A DNA stretch of 13,143 bases from Chloroflexota bacterium (GTDB lineage Bacteria > Chloroflexota > Dormibacteria > CF-121), in contig VBFF01000043.1 of NCBI GenBank assembly GCA_005889285.1, positions 1 to 13,143 of the forward strand, given 5' to 3'. The notes under the pieces were generated by a model, which had not been told where the DNA came from, did not search any database, and was given only the letters and a program-made list of their open reading frames with translations. Below are positions 6,463 to 13,143 of this stretch, piece by piece. Every line of letters starts with the position of its first letter. The first letter of the stretch is position 1. Made by a program: the position numbers and the translations under genes.

Positions 6463-7341
6463 GAGGTTGGCGGGGCGCTCGGCCAGGCGCCGCATCAGGT
6501 ACGGATACCACTCGGTCCCGTACGGCACGTAGATCCGGACGCGGTAGCCCTCGCGCAGCAAGCGGTCCTGTAGATCGCGGCGGATGCCGTAGAGCATCTG
6601 GAACTCGAAGCGGTCGGACGGAATTTCGCGCTCCCGCGCGAACCGCTTGGCGGCCTCGATCAACCGATCGTCGTGGGTAGCGATGGCCGGGTAGACACCG
6701 TGCAGCAGCAACTCCTGCATCTCGGCCTCGTACTTCCCATCGACATCGGCCTTCTTCGGGAAGGCGACCTCCGGCGGTTCGTCGTAGGCGCCTTTGACCA
6801 GCCGTACCCGGACTCCGGCCGCATTGAGCCGGGCGACGTCGTCGGCGGTGCGATAGAGATAGCTCTGCAGCACAACGCCGCTGTTGGGAAACCGTTCGTG
6901 CAGCGCCAGGACCAGGTCGAGCGTCCGCTGCGTGTAGGCTGAGCCCTCCATGTCGACCCGCACGAAGTTGTCGAGCTGCTGTGCCCGCTGGAGGATGCCT
7001 GTGAGGAGCTCCCGGCAGAGGTCTGGCGAGATGTCCAATCCGAGCTGCGTCAATTTGACCGAGACGTTCGCATTCAGCCGCTCCGCCGCGATCCGTTCGA
7101 ACGCGGCCAGGTAATCGTCCGTGGCGGCGCGCGCCGCCTTCTCTTCGCTGACGTTCTCTCCCAGGTGGTCGAGGCTCGCGGACCAGCCACGACGGTTGAC
7201 GTCGCTCACCACCCGAACCGCGTCATCGAGGTGGTCTCCTGCAACAAAGCGGTAGGCGAGCGAGGCGGTGAGCCGCTGACGCGTGACGAACCGCTGCAGG
7301 CCACGGCGATGCGATAGATAAAGAAAGGACGCCCTCAGCAC
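6418..7341 (-). CDS. Proline dehydrogenase (monofunctional, FAD-dependent)
   Basis: 307 residues, the size of the short PutA/PRODH proteins such as that of Thermus thermophilus, and not the large bifunctional PutA. It oxidises L-proline to pyrroline-5-carboxylate with FAD and passes electrons to the membrane quinone pool. Residues expected for FAD and proline binding are present: Lys96 (VSVKLTQLG), Asp130 (VRVDME), LVKGAYDEP (181-189), FQMLYGIR (247-254), and YVPYGTEWYPYLMRRLAERP (271-290) with the substrate-binding Arg pair 284/285. The start is GTG 7341, one base after the rdgB stop codon, with a weak AGGAA upstream. The pyrroline-5-carboxylate dehydrogenase needed to reach glutamate is not in the window. 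It is the last gene of the leftward run, and its end overlaps the small membrane protein gene. Confidence 0.93.
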   Translation of the reverse strand: MLRASFLYLSHRRGLQRFVTRQRLTASLAYRFVAGDHLDDAVRVVSDVNRRGWSASLDHLGENVSEEKAARAATDDYLAAFERIAAERLNANVSVKLTQLGLDISPDLCRELLTGILQRAQQLDNFVRVDMEGSAYTQRTLDLVLALHERFPNSGVVLQSYLYRTADDVARLNAAGVRVRLVKGAYDEPPEVAFPKKADVDGKYEAEMQELLLHGVYPAIATHDDRLIEAAKRFAREREIPSDRFEFQMLYGIRRDLQDRLLREGYRVRIYVPYGTEWYPYLMRRLAERPANLLFIVRSLIRERRAA

Positions 7342-7342
7342 G

Positions 7343-7963
7343 TCAAGGGGTTCCTGGCGAAGACAGCGCGGCGTCGAACGCCCCGTGGACTTCCAGCGCG
7401 TTCAGCGCCCGTGCCCGATGACTCAAGAGGTTCTTTTCCTCGGTCGAGAGTTCCGCGAGCCGGCGGCCATCGGGCAGCTGGAAGATGGGGTCGAAGCCGA
7501 AGCCGTGCGTACCGCGCGGCTCCGCCGCGATCGTGCCGGCCAGGATCCCTTCACCGGTAAAGACCCGCCCGTCCGGCAAGGCCAGCACCGCCGCGGAGCG
7601 GAAGAATGCCGGCGGGGAGCTGGTCACTGCAGCGCCGAGGGCTTTGAGCAACGCGGCGACGAGCGCGGGACCGTCGCCTTTGTGGTCCGCGCCGGCGAAA
7701 TACGCCGAATCGATGCCGGGCCGGCCGCCGAGTAACGGTACTTCGAGTCCCGAGTCGTCCGCCAGGGTCGGCAACCCGCTCAGGCGCCGGCCGGCCTCGG
7801 CCTTCTTGCGCGCGTTTTCCAGGTAGCTGGCGCCGTCCTCGACGACGTCGAAAACGATCCCGACATCCGTGGGGCTGACCAGCTCCATCGGCAACTCGCC
7901 CAGGATCGCGCGCAGCTCCTTGAGCTTGCCCGAGTTCGTCGTGGCGAGTAGCAGCCGGTTCAG
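7343..7963 (-). CDS. rdgB: dITP/XTP pyrophosphatase (RdgB/HAM1), apparent CTG start
   Basis: This family hydrolyses non-canonical purine triphosphates (dITP, ITP, XTP) to monophosphates and keeps them out of nucleic acids. Motifs with numbering from CTG 7963: TTNSGKLKE (8-16, substrate/phosphate loop), LADDSGLEV (67-75, catalytic Asp pair), GFGFDPIF (154-161) and SHRARAL (181-187). The first in-frame conventional start, TTG 7894, comes after the essential TTNSGK motif and would give a 183-residue protein without it. Reading the frame back to about 8100 I find no ATG, GTG or TTG. The best start is CTG 7963, overlapping the rph stop codon as CTGA, just as ATGA and GTGA overlaps work elsewhere. 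That gives 206 residues, normal for the family. The rph-rdgB neighbourhood is common in bacteria. Confidence 0.9.
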   Translation of the reverse strand: MNRLLLATTNSGKLKELRAILGELPMELVSPTDVGIVFDVVEDGASYLENARKKAEAGRRLSGLPTLADDSGLEVPLLGGRPGIDSAYFAGADHKGDGPALVAALLKALGAAVTSSPPAFFRSAAVLALPDGRVFTGEGILAGTIAAEPRGTHGFGFDPIFQLPDGRRLAELSTEEKNLLSHRARALNALEVHGAFDAALSSPGTP

Positions 7964-8688
7964 CGCAGCTTCAGCGCCTTCTTCTGAGCCTCGACCAGCT
8001 CGGCGGCGCCCTTGGTGGCGAGCTTGAGCATCTGCTCCATCTCTTCCGGCTTGAAGGGTTCCTGCTCGGCCGTGCCCTGGATCTCGATGAAGCGGCCGTC
8101 CTCGGCGAGCACACAGTTCATGTCGGTCTGGGCGGCGAAGTCTTCGAGGTAATTGAGGTCCAGGCGGGGCTGACCCTGCACGATGCCGACACTGACCGCG
8201 GAAACGAAGTGGCGGATCGGAATCACTCGTAGCAGGTTGCGCTCGAGGGCCTTCTGCAGCGCGAGGTGGAGGGCGACGAACCCGCCCGTGATCGACGCCG
8301 TGCGCGTGCCGCCGTCGGCCTGCAGCACGTCGCAGTCCACCATGATCGTGCGTTCGCCCATCAGCGGCATATTGATGGCGGCTCTCAGCGCACGGCCGAT
8401 CAGGCGCTGGATCTCCTGGGTACGCCCGTCGACCCGACCCGTGCGCGATTCGCGAGCGGTGCGTGTCTGCGTCGCCCGCGGCAGCATCGAATACTCCGCG
8501 GTGACCCAGCCCTCACCGGTCCCCTTCTTGTGTGGTGGCGGTTTGTCGTCCCAACTCGCGGTACAGAGCACCCTGGTGTCGCCCATGTTGATGAGCGCCG
8601 AGCCTTCGGCGTAGAGGTTGACGCCGGTCTCGATCGTTACCGGCCGGAGCTGATCCACCTTCCGGCCATCAGGTCGCGTCTGGGCCAA
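7960..8688 (-). CDS. rph: Ribonuclease PH
   Basis: A 242-residue phosphorolytic 3'-5' exoribonuclease that trims tRNA 3' ends and forms a hexameric ring. Conserved elements: RPDGRKVDQLRPV (5-17), the Arg-rich SRTGRVDGRTQEIQRLIGRA region (81-100) for RNA contact, the phosphate-binding GGTRTASITGG (126-136), and DLNYLEDFAAQTDMN (177-191), which carries the two acidic residues of the active site (Asp183, Asp189). The start is taken as TTG 8688, because the family begins with xRxDGR and no ATG stands close by. It lies six bases after the tatC stop codon with only a weak purine stretch before it. The tRNA-Pro in this window has an encoded CCA, so RNase PH would stop before it during maturation. 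Confidence 0.96.
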   Translation of the reverse strand: MAQTRPDGRKVDQLRPVTIETGVNLYAEGSALINMGDTRVLCTASWDDKPPPHKKGTGEGWVTAEYSMLPRATQTRTARESRTGRVDGRTQEIQRLIGRALRAAINMPLMGERTIMVDCDVLQADGGTRTASITGGFVALHLALQKALERNLLRVIPIRHFVSAVSVGIVQGQPRLDLNYLEDFAAQTDMNCVLAEDGRFIEIQGTAEQEPFKPEEMEQMLKLATKGAAELVEAQKKALKLR

Positions 8689-8694
8689 TTGGAT

Positions 8695-9432
8695 CTATCT
8701 TCGCAGAGCGCGGATCACGAGGATGCTGAGCTCGAAAAGAATGATGAGCGGCAGGGTGAGCAGCAGTGGCGTAAAGGGATCTACCCCGGGAGTCACCATG
8801 TTGGCCCCGACGAAGATCCCGATCCAGAACTTCAGCCGATTGCGCTTCAAGAATGCCGTGCTCACAATCCCCGCAAGGCCGAGCATCGTCATCGCGAGTG
8901 GCAACTCGAAGGTGACGCCGAAGATCGCGATGAGAATCAGGACGAAGTTGATGTACTTGTCGGCAAAGGGCAGGTACTGGAGCTCCGAGTTGCCAATCCC
9001 GGTCAAGAACCTCAAGGCGATCGGCAGCGCGAAGAAGGCGAACCCCATCCCCATCGCGAACAGCGTGACCGCCGAGGCAACGAAGCCGACGGCGAAGCGC
9101 CGCTCGTTGCGACGCAGGCCCGGGGCAACGAAGGTCCAGACCTGCCAGATGATGATCGGACTGCTCAGGACGAACCCGGTGAAGATGCCGATCTTGAAGA
9201 AGAGCAGGAACCCATCGACCGGGCCACCGTAAATCAGCTTCTGGTTGCCGATCACTTTGTGCACAGGCCCCAGCAGGATGCCCAACACCGGCTGGGAGAC
9301 CGCGAAGCCGATCATGGTGGCGACCGCCCACGCGATCAGCGAGATGATCAGGACGCGCCGCAGTTCCTCGAGGTGCTCGATGACCGTCATCCGCCGCTCC
9401 TCGTCCGCCGGAACGATGCTGGGCTTGGCCAT
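8695..9432 (-). CDS. tatC: Sec-independent protein translocase TatC
   Basis: 245 residues, six predicted membrane spans (about 28-46, 78-98, 114-138, 160-182, 198-213, 218-240). TatC is the receptor that binds twin-arginine signal peptides at the inner membrane and recruits TatA. The cytoplasmic N-terminus has the conserved HLEELRR (20-26). The first cytoplasmic loop has FVAPGLRRNERR (101-112), with the Glu used in RR-signal recognition. FGVTFELP (171-178) holds the conserved buried Glu176, and TPGVDPF (214-220) the Asp near the last spans. ATG 9432 follows the tatA stop codon by 27 bases. No tatB is visible here, so this could be a minimal TatAC system or tatB may lie elsewhere. Confidence 0.96.
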   Translation of the reverse strand: MAKPSIVPADEERRMTVIEHLEELRRVLIISLIAWAVATMIGFAVSQPVLGILLGPVHKVIGNQKLIYGGPVDGFLLFFKIGIFTGFVLSSPIIIWQVWTFVAPGLRRNERRFAVGFVASAVTLFAMGMGFAFFALPIALRFLTGIGNSELQYLPFADKYINFVLILIAIFGVTFELPLAMTMLGLAGIVSTAFLKRNRLKFWIGIFVGANMVTPGVDPFTPLLLTLPLIILFELSILVIRALRR

Positions 9433-9459
9433 GGCTGCCCTATCGGCGCCGGACCGGAA

Positions 9460-9726
9460 TCAGGCCTTGCTGTCGGTCGGCGACTTTACGTCGGTGGGCG
9501 GTTTGACGTCCGGGGCCGGCCCGCTCGTGGCGTGCTGTTCGCTGCTGGAGTCCGGCGTCGCGCTCTTCTTGAACTCTTCCTGGATGTCGCTCGATGTCTT
9601 GCGGAATTCACGCATGGCCTTCCCGATTGCGCCGCCCACCTCGGGGAGCTTTCCAGGCCCGTAGACGATCAGCACGATGACCAGGATTAGAACGAGGATG
9701 TACCAGTGACCGAAAAGACCAGGCAT
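9460..9726 (-). CDS. tatA: Twin-arginine translocase subunit TatA/E
   Basis: An 88-residue pore-forming Tat component. Residues 9-22 (YILVLILVIVLIVY) form the short membrane helix. The hinge YGPGKLPEVGGAIGKAMREF (22-41) leads into the amphipathic helix, with the KLPE motif diagnostic of TatA. Tyr-Gly replaces the usual Phe-Gly at the hinge. The tail is hydrophilic and ends in a small imperfect repeat (DVKPPT, DVKSPT, DSK). It lies directly before tatC, the standard arrangement. The start ATG 9726 has a weak purine-rich GAGAAG upstream. TatA versus TatB cannot be fully decided by motif, but the length and missing TatB-type acidic helix favour TatA. Confidence 0.93.
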   Translation of the reverse strand: MPGLFGHWYILVLILVIVLIVYGPGKLPEVGGAIGKAMREFRKTSSDIQEEFKKSATPDSSSEQHATSGPAPDVKPPTDVKSPTDSKA

Positions 9727-9767
9727 TTAGATTGCTTCTCGCGGCCCATGATACGCCCGCTTTGTAA

Positions 9768-9785
9768 CGGCCTCCTGAGAGGCCG
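9768..9785 (-). other. Perfect hairpin between the cyclophilin gene and tatA
   Basis: CGGCCTC (9768-9774) and GAGGCCG (9779-9785) form a 7-base-pair stem with a 4-base loop in the 66-base gap. On the minus strand it comes just after the cyclophilin stop codon, and TTACAAAG follows rather than a T-run. It is a weak terminator at best and may be an mRNA processing or stabilising site that separates tat expression from the heme genes. Confidence 0.4.
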
Positions 9786-9792
9786 ATGAGGC

Positions 9793-10485
9793 CTAGCCGG
9801 TCTCTTCCTGGACCGTCACCGTGGTCATGGTGTCGCCCTGCGCGATCTTGAGAACCACGTCCATCCCGGTCTGGACGTAGCCGAACAAGTTGTAGCTTTT
9901 GGCGAGCTTCTTGGTGTCGTCGACGGTGCAAATGAAGAACTGGCTGCCGTTGGTGTTCGCGCCGGAGTTCGCCATCGCCAGCGCACCGGGGGTGTACTCG
10001 CCGAGCACCGGCTCATCGTTGAACTGGTAGCCGGGGCCGCCCGAACCGGTGCCCAGCGGGTCGCCGCCCTGGATGACGAAGTCGGCGACGACGCGGTGGA
10101 ACTTGAGGCCGTTGTAATACTGGTTGCGGGTCAGGAACACGAAGTTGTTGACCGTGTTCGGGGCCAGCTTGGGGTCGAGGCAGAGGGTGATCGTCCCCTT
10201 GTTGGTAATCATCGTGACGAGGTAGTGGTGCGCGGTGTTGACGGCCATGGGCGGTGCCGCGCTATAGGTGTGCTTGCCGGCGTTGCCCGCGGTGGGCGTC
10301 AGCGCCGTCCCGAAGTTCAGCGAACCACAGGCGGCGCTCAAGATCGGACTCGGCGTTGGCGTCGGGGCGACGCCAGGGCTGCCGCCAGCATTACGTCCCA
10401 CATAGACAGAGAACCCAATCATAACGACCGCCAGGACGGCGAGCGTCGCCAGCAGCTGCGGAACCCGGCGGGGAACCTGGCTCAT
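9793..10485 (-). CDS. Membrane-anchored cyclophilin-type peptidyl-prolyl isomerase
   Basis: 230 residues. The basic N-terminus [10 protein letters not shown] is followed by one hydrophobic span (about 11-29), then a Pro/Thr linker (APTPTPSP, 40-47) and a cyclophilin domain from about 85 to the end. Cyclophilins catalyse cis-trans isomerisation of prolyl bonds. Active-site residues are present: the Arg of FHRVV (Arg131), FVIQGGDP (136-143) and [11 protein letters not shown] (175-185). The place of human CypA Trp121 is occupied by a non-aromatic residue ([12 protein letters not shown]), as in other bacterial cyclophilins, so weak cyclosporin binding is expected. The anchor places the domain outside the cytoplasmic membrane, where it could fold exported proteins; the tatAC genes follow. 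The start ATG 10485 overlaps the hemB stop codon as ATGA. Confidence 0.93.
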   Translation of the reverse strand: MSQVPRRVPQLLATLAVLAVVMIGFSVYVGRNAGGSPGVAPTPTPSPILSAACGSLNFGTALTPTAGNAGKHTYSAAPPMAVNTAHHYLVTMITNKGTITLCLDPKLAPNTVNNFVFLTRNQYYNGLKFHRVVADFVIQGGDPLGTGSGGPGYQFNDEPVLGEYTPGALAMANSGANTNGSQFFICTVDDTKKLAKSYNLFGYVQTGMDVVLKIAQGDTMTTVTVQEETG

Positions 10486-11474
10486 CCCAACTCGTCCCAG
10501 CAGGGCATATCGGCCGCGACCTGCCTGGCATGGTAGGTCAGGATCATCTGGGCGCCGGCGCGGCGGATCCCCAGCAGGATTTCGCGCAGCACCCGGCGCT
10601 CATCGATCCAGCCGCGTAAGGCAGCCGCCTTGACCATGCTGTATTCGCCGCTGACGTTGTAGGCCGCGACGGGGACGTCGGTCGCGTCCGCGACCGCGCG
10701 AATGACATCGAGGTAAGCGAGCGCCGGCTTGACCATGACGATGTCGGCGCCTTCCTCGATATCGAGGCGCGCCTCGCGGACGGCCTCCCGCGCGTTGGCG
10801 GGGTCCATCTGGTAGCCACGGCGGTCCCCCACGCGCGGCGCCGAGCCCGCGGCTTCCCGAAACGGCCCGTAGAACGCCGACGCGTACTTGGCGGCATAGG
10901 CGAGGATCGCGCGGTCGGCATAGCCTTGCCGGTCGAGGGCGGAACGGATGGCGCCGACCTGGCCGTCCATCATGCCGGAAGGAGCGATCACGTCGGCACC
11001 GGCGGCGGCCTGCGCGACGGCGATCCGCTGGTAGAGCTCGAGCGTCGCGTCATTGGCGACGGTCTCCCCCTCGAGCACGCCGCAATGGCCGTGGTCGGTG
11101 TACTCGCACAGACAGAGGTCCGCGATCAGCAGAGCGTCTGCGCCGAATGCTTCCCGGAGGTGGCCCAGGGCACGCTGGACGATACCGGTCTCCGCCCACG
11201 CCTCCGAGCCCTGCGCATCCTTCTGGGCGGGGATGCCGAACAGCACAAAGCTCCGCACGCCGACTTTCATCGCGGCCTCGGCCTCGCGCGTCAGCGACTC
11301 GATCGTGTGCTGTTGATGCCCGGGCATCGCCTCGATCGGGCGCGGTTCGTCGATGGCGTCGCGCACGAACAACGGATAGATCAGATCCTCGGGTGCGAGC
11401 GAGGTCTCTCGGGCGAGCCGCCGAAGCGCCGGCCTCGAGCGCAACCGACGGGGGCGTTGCGTAGGAAAGGTCAT
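10482..11474 (-). CDS. hemB: Porphobilinogen synthase (delta-aminolevulinic acid dehydratase)
   Basis: 330 residues, normal length. It condenses two 5-aminolevulinate molecules to porphobilinogen in the cytoplasm, the second common step of tetrapyrrole synthesis. The zinc-type cysteine motif [14 protein letters not shown] (119-132) supplies Cys121, Cys123 and Cys131, so the enzyme should be zinc-dependent, unlike the Asp-rich magnesium type. The two Schiff-base lysines are Lys196 in [15 protein letters not shown] and Lys249 in [11 protein letters not shown]. The C-terminus ([14 protein letters not shown]) is typical. ATG 11474 overlaps the stop codon of the hemC-hemD gene as ATGA, so the enzyme for the earlier step is translated after that for the later ones. 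Confidence 0.97.
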   Translation of the reverse strand: MTFPTQRPRRLRSRPALRRLARETSLAPEDLIYPLFVRDAIDEPRPIEAMPGHQQHTIESLTREAEAAMKVGVRSFVLFGIPAQKDAQGSEAWAETGIVQRALGHLREAFGADALLIADLCLCEYTDHGHCGVLEGETVANDATLELYQRIAVAQAAAGADVIAPSGMMDGQVGAIRSALDRQGYADRAILAYAAKYASAFYGPFREAAGSAPRVGDRRGYQMDPANAREAVREARLDIEEGADIVMVKPALAYLDVIRAVADATDVPVAAYNVSGEYSMVKAAALRGWIDERRVLREILLGIRRAGAQMILTYHARQVAADMPCWDELG

Positions 11475-13123
11475 GCTGGAATTGGAGTCCGGCTGCGCAC
11501 GATGGCGTCGACCAGTCCGCGCGTCGTGTACTCCTGCGCGATGATATCAACCCGCAGCCCGAGATCGCGCGCGGTCTGCGCCGTGATCGGCCCGATGCAG
11601 GCGATCTTGACCCGGTTGGAGGGCGGCTCCGGCATGGCGCCGACGAAGTGGCGTACCGTCGACGAGCTCGTAAACGTGATCATGTCGACGCCGGGCAGGC
11701 AGGCGGCCAGCCGCGGTCGCAGGTCGGCCGGCGGGACCGTCCGGTAGGTCTCGACGACGTCGACCCGGGCGCCGCGGGCGCGAAGCAGCTCGGGCAGGAC
11801 GTCGCGGGCGCCGGCCGCCCGCGCCAGCAGGATGCGAGCCCCAGGTGTCACGGTCGCCGCCAGGGCTTGCGCCAGTTCTTCCGCGATGAACCGAGAGGGG
11901 ACGAGCGCCGGGGTCATGCCAGCCTCCTCGGCGCGCGCGGCGGTTTCGGGGCCGATGGCCGCGACCTTTATATGTGCGGGAAAATCGCGATTCGCCTCAC
12001 GCAAGATCTCCCCCAGCCGATCGACGCCGTTGGCGCTGGTCAGCACCAGCCAGTCATAGCGGCCGAGATCGTGGAGGAGGGCCGGATCGACGGCGATCGG
12101 TTCGATCGCGATCACCGGGCAGATGATGGCGTCCGCACCAAGCGCCGTCAGCGCGGCTGCCAGCCCCGCGGCCTGGCGATCGGCGCGCGTGACCATGATG
12201 CGCATGCCCGCGAGCGACGCGCCCGGCCGCGTGAGGAGATGCGCCGCCCCCTGCACCTCGAGTCGCCTGGCCACGTCGTTGATGACGCCCGCGTCATCCC
12301 GGCCACGAGCACTGGCCCGGACCGCGGTACGGCCGCTCGCGTCCAGCACGACGGCCTGCAGCGTGAGGTCGTCGCCTTCGGCGACCGCGTAGGCACCGAG
12401 CGCCGAGAGGCATCCACCGCCGAGTCGCCGCAGCAGCGTCCGCTCGGCCTCGACGGCCCGGCGAGTCGGCGCGTCGTCGACGGCCGCCGCGAGCCGGCCG
12501 GCCTCGCCGCCATCCAGGGCCTGCAACACCAACGCCCCCTGGCCGGGGGCGGGCAACATGATGTCGAACGGCAGCAGCTGGTGCGCCTCGCCAAGGCGGC
12601 CAAGGCGTTCCAGACCTGCGACCGCGAGGACGAGGCCGTCGACCATGCCCTCCGCGAGGCGGCGCAGCCGGGTATCGACGTTGCCGCGAATATCCACGGT
12701 CCGCAGATCCGGGCGGACGGAGGCGATCTGCGCGGCTCGACGAGGGCTCCCGGTGCCGATGCGGGACCCCGGCGCGAGCTCCCAGAGGGTTCCGCCCTGG
12801 CGCGCAATCAGCGCATCGCGCGCGTCCGCGCGCGGGAGAAACGCGGCGAGCACCAGCCCGGGCGTCGCAACGGTCGGAAGATCCTTCGCCGAGTGGACCG
12901 CGAGCTCGGCCCGGCCGTCGAGCAACGCCTGCTCGAGCTCCTTGACGAAGACGCCCTCGCGAGGCGAGTCACTGAGCCGCATCGACGGGTGACGATCGCC
13001 ATGCGTCGTCAGCGGCGCGAGTACAAACTCGTGCTCAGGGTAGACACGAGCCAGAGCATCCGCGGCGAGCTGCGCCTGGATCATCGCCAGCGTGCTGCCT
13101 CGCGTCGCCAGCCGAAATCTCAC
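11471..13123 (-). CDS. hemCD: HemC-HemD fusion: hydroxymethylbilane synthase / uroporphyrinogen-III synthase
   Basis: One frame encodes two enzymes of heme synthesis (numbering from GTG 13123, 550 residues). Residues 1-300 are HemC, which polymerises four porphobilinogens: [14 protein letters not shown] at the N-terminus, [10 protein letters not shown] with catalytic Asp81, [22 protein letters not shown], and GGGC with the dipyrromethane-cofactor Cys238. From about 305 follows HemD, which closes and inverts the ring: [80 protein letters not shown] and [12 protein letters not shown] find no stop codon or gap between the domains. GTG 13123 matches the family N-terminus; GTG 13141 would add six residues, and the true start near the window edge is not certain. 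The gene is followed by hemB with an ATGA overlap. A hemA/hemL source of aminolevulinate is not in view. Confidence 0.93.
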   Translation of the reverse strand: MRFRLATRGSTLAMIQAQLAADALARVYPEHEFVLAPLTTHGDRHPSMRLSDSPREGVFVKELEQALLDGRAELAVHSAKDLPTVATPGLVLAAFLPRADARDALIARQGGTLWELAPGSRIGTGSPRRAAQIASVRPDLRTVDIRGNVDTRLRRLAEGMVDGLVLAVAGLERLGRLGEAHQLLPFDIMLPAPGQGALVLQALDGGEAGRLAAAVDDAPTRRAVEAERTLLRRLGGGCLSALGAYAVAEGDDLTLQAVVLDASGRTAVRASARGRDDAGVINDVARRLEVQGAAHLLTRPGASLAGMRIMVTRADRQAAGLAAALTALGADAIICPVIAIEPIAVDPALLHDLGRYDWLVLTSANGVDRLGEILREANRDFPAHIKVAAIGPETAARAEEAGMTPALVPSRFIAEELAQALAATVTPGARILLARAAGARDVLPELLRARGARVDVVETYRTVPPADLRPRLAACLPGVDMITFTSSSTVRHFVGAMPEPPSNRVKIACIGPITAQTARDLGLRVDIIAQEYTTRGLVDAIVRSRTPIPA

Positions 13124-13143
13124 CGAGGGCCAAGCTAGCACAC

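Noticed and set aside
8266..9690. A 474-codon open frame on the plus strand opposite rph, tatC and tatA
   Set aside because: It spans three well-supported genes on the minus strand and is made of low-complexity Asp/Glu/Gln/Arg runs. It shows no start signal or motif.
11648..13138. A 496-codon open frame on the plus strand opposite hemCD
   Set aside because: It is an antisense shadow in GC-rich DNA: composition is dominated by Arg, Gly, Asp and Gln, no domain is recognisable, and hemCD on the other strand has full family motifs.

Overview
The window is a gene-dense, GC-rich stretch of bacterial chromosome with short gaps, many overlapping start/stop codons and frequent GTG, TTG and apparently CTG starts. 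The TPSPSPTP-type linker of the lipoprotein, a ClgR-like regulator beside clpP and the general gene style suggest a Chloroflexota or Dormibacterota-type organism. An actinobacterium is not excluded. This placement is inference from style, not from a marker gene. I see no phage genes, insertion sequences, CRISPR arrays or toxin-antitoxin pairs, and no intergenic stretch above 300 bases.

Left part (1-4751). The C-terminal part of an aminoglycoside-phosphotransferase-fold protein runs on the + strand from the window edge. It meets, stop codon on stop codon, a leftward group. In transcription order that group is a ClgR-like XRE regulator, the ClpP protease subunit, a GH13 alpha-glucosidase and xylulokinase. 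The regulator stop codon overlaps the clpP ribosome binding site, and the xylulokinase start lies inside the end of the glucosidase gene, so at least those two pairs look translationally coupled. An inverted-repeat cluster separates clpP from the glucosidase and may divide proteolysis from sugar metabolism.

Middle (4752-6462). A short divergent region carries a ClgR-operator-like dyad and a second palindrome on the regulator start codon. Rightwards follow a lipoprotein with a low-complexity linker and about seven Asp-box (BNR/Ycf48-like) propeller repeats, a complete tRNA-Pro(UGG) with encoded CCA, and a 90-residue single-span membrane protein.

Right part (6418-13143). Eight leftward genes lie head to tail: a hemC-hemD fusion, hemB, a membrane-anchored cyclophilin, tatA, tatC, rph (RNase PH), rdgB (nucleotide house-cleaning) and a monofunctional proline dehydrogenase. 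The hemCD/hemB and hemB/cyclophilin junctions are ATGA overlaps, and the rph/rdgB junction is a 4-base overlap that forces a CTG start for rdgB. The genes cover tetrapyrrole synthesis, envelope protein folding and export, RNA and nucleotide maintenance, and proline oxidation.

Most of the window is ordinary housekeeping. The points most worth a second look are the non-canonical rdgB start, the HemC-HemD fusion, the ClgR-like/ClpP pair with its possible autoregulatory site, and the seven-repeat lipoprotein. I found no clear sign of an undescribed system.
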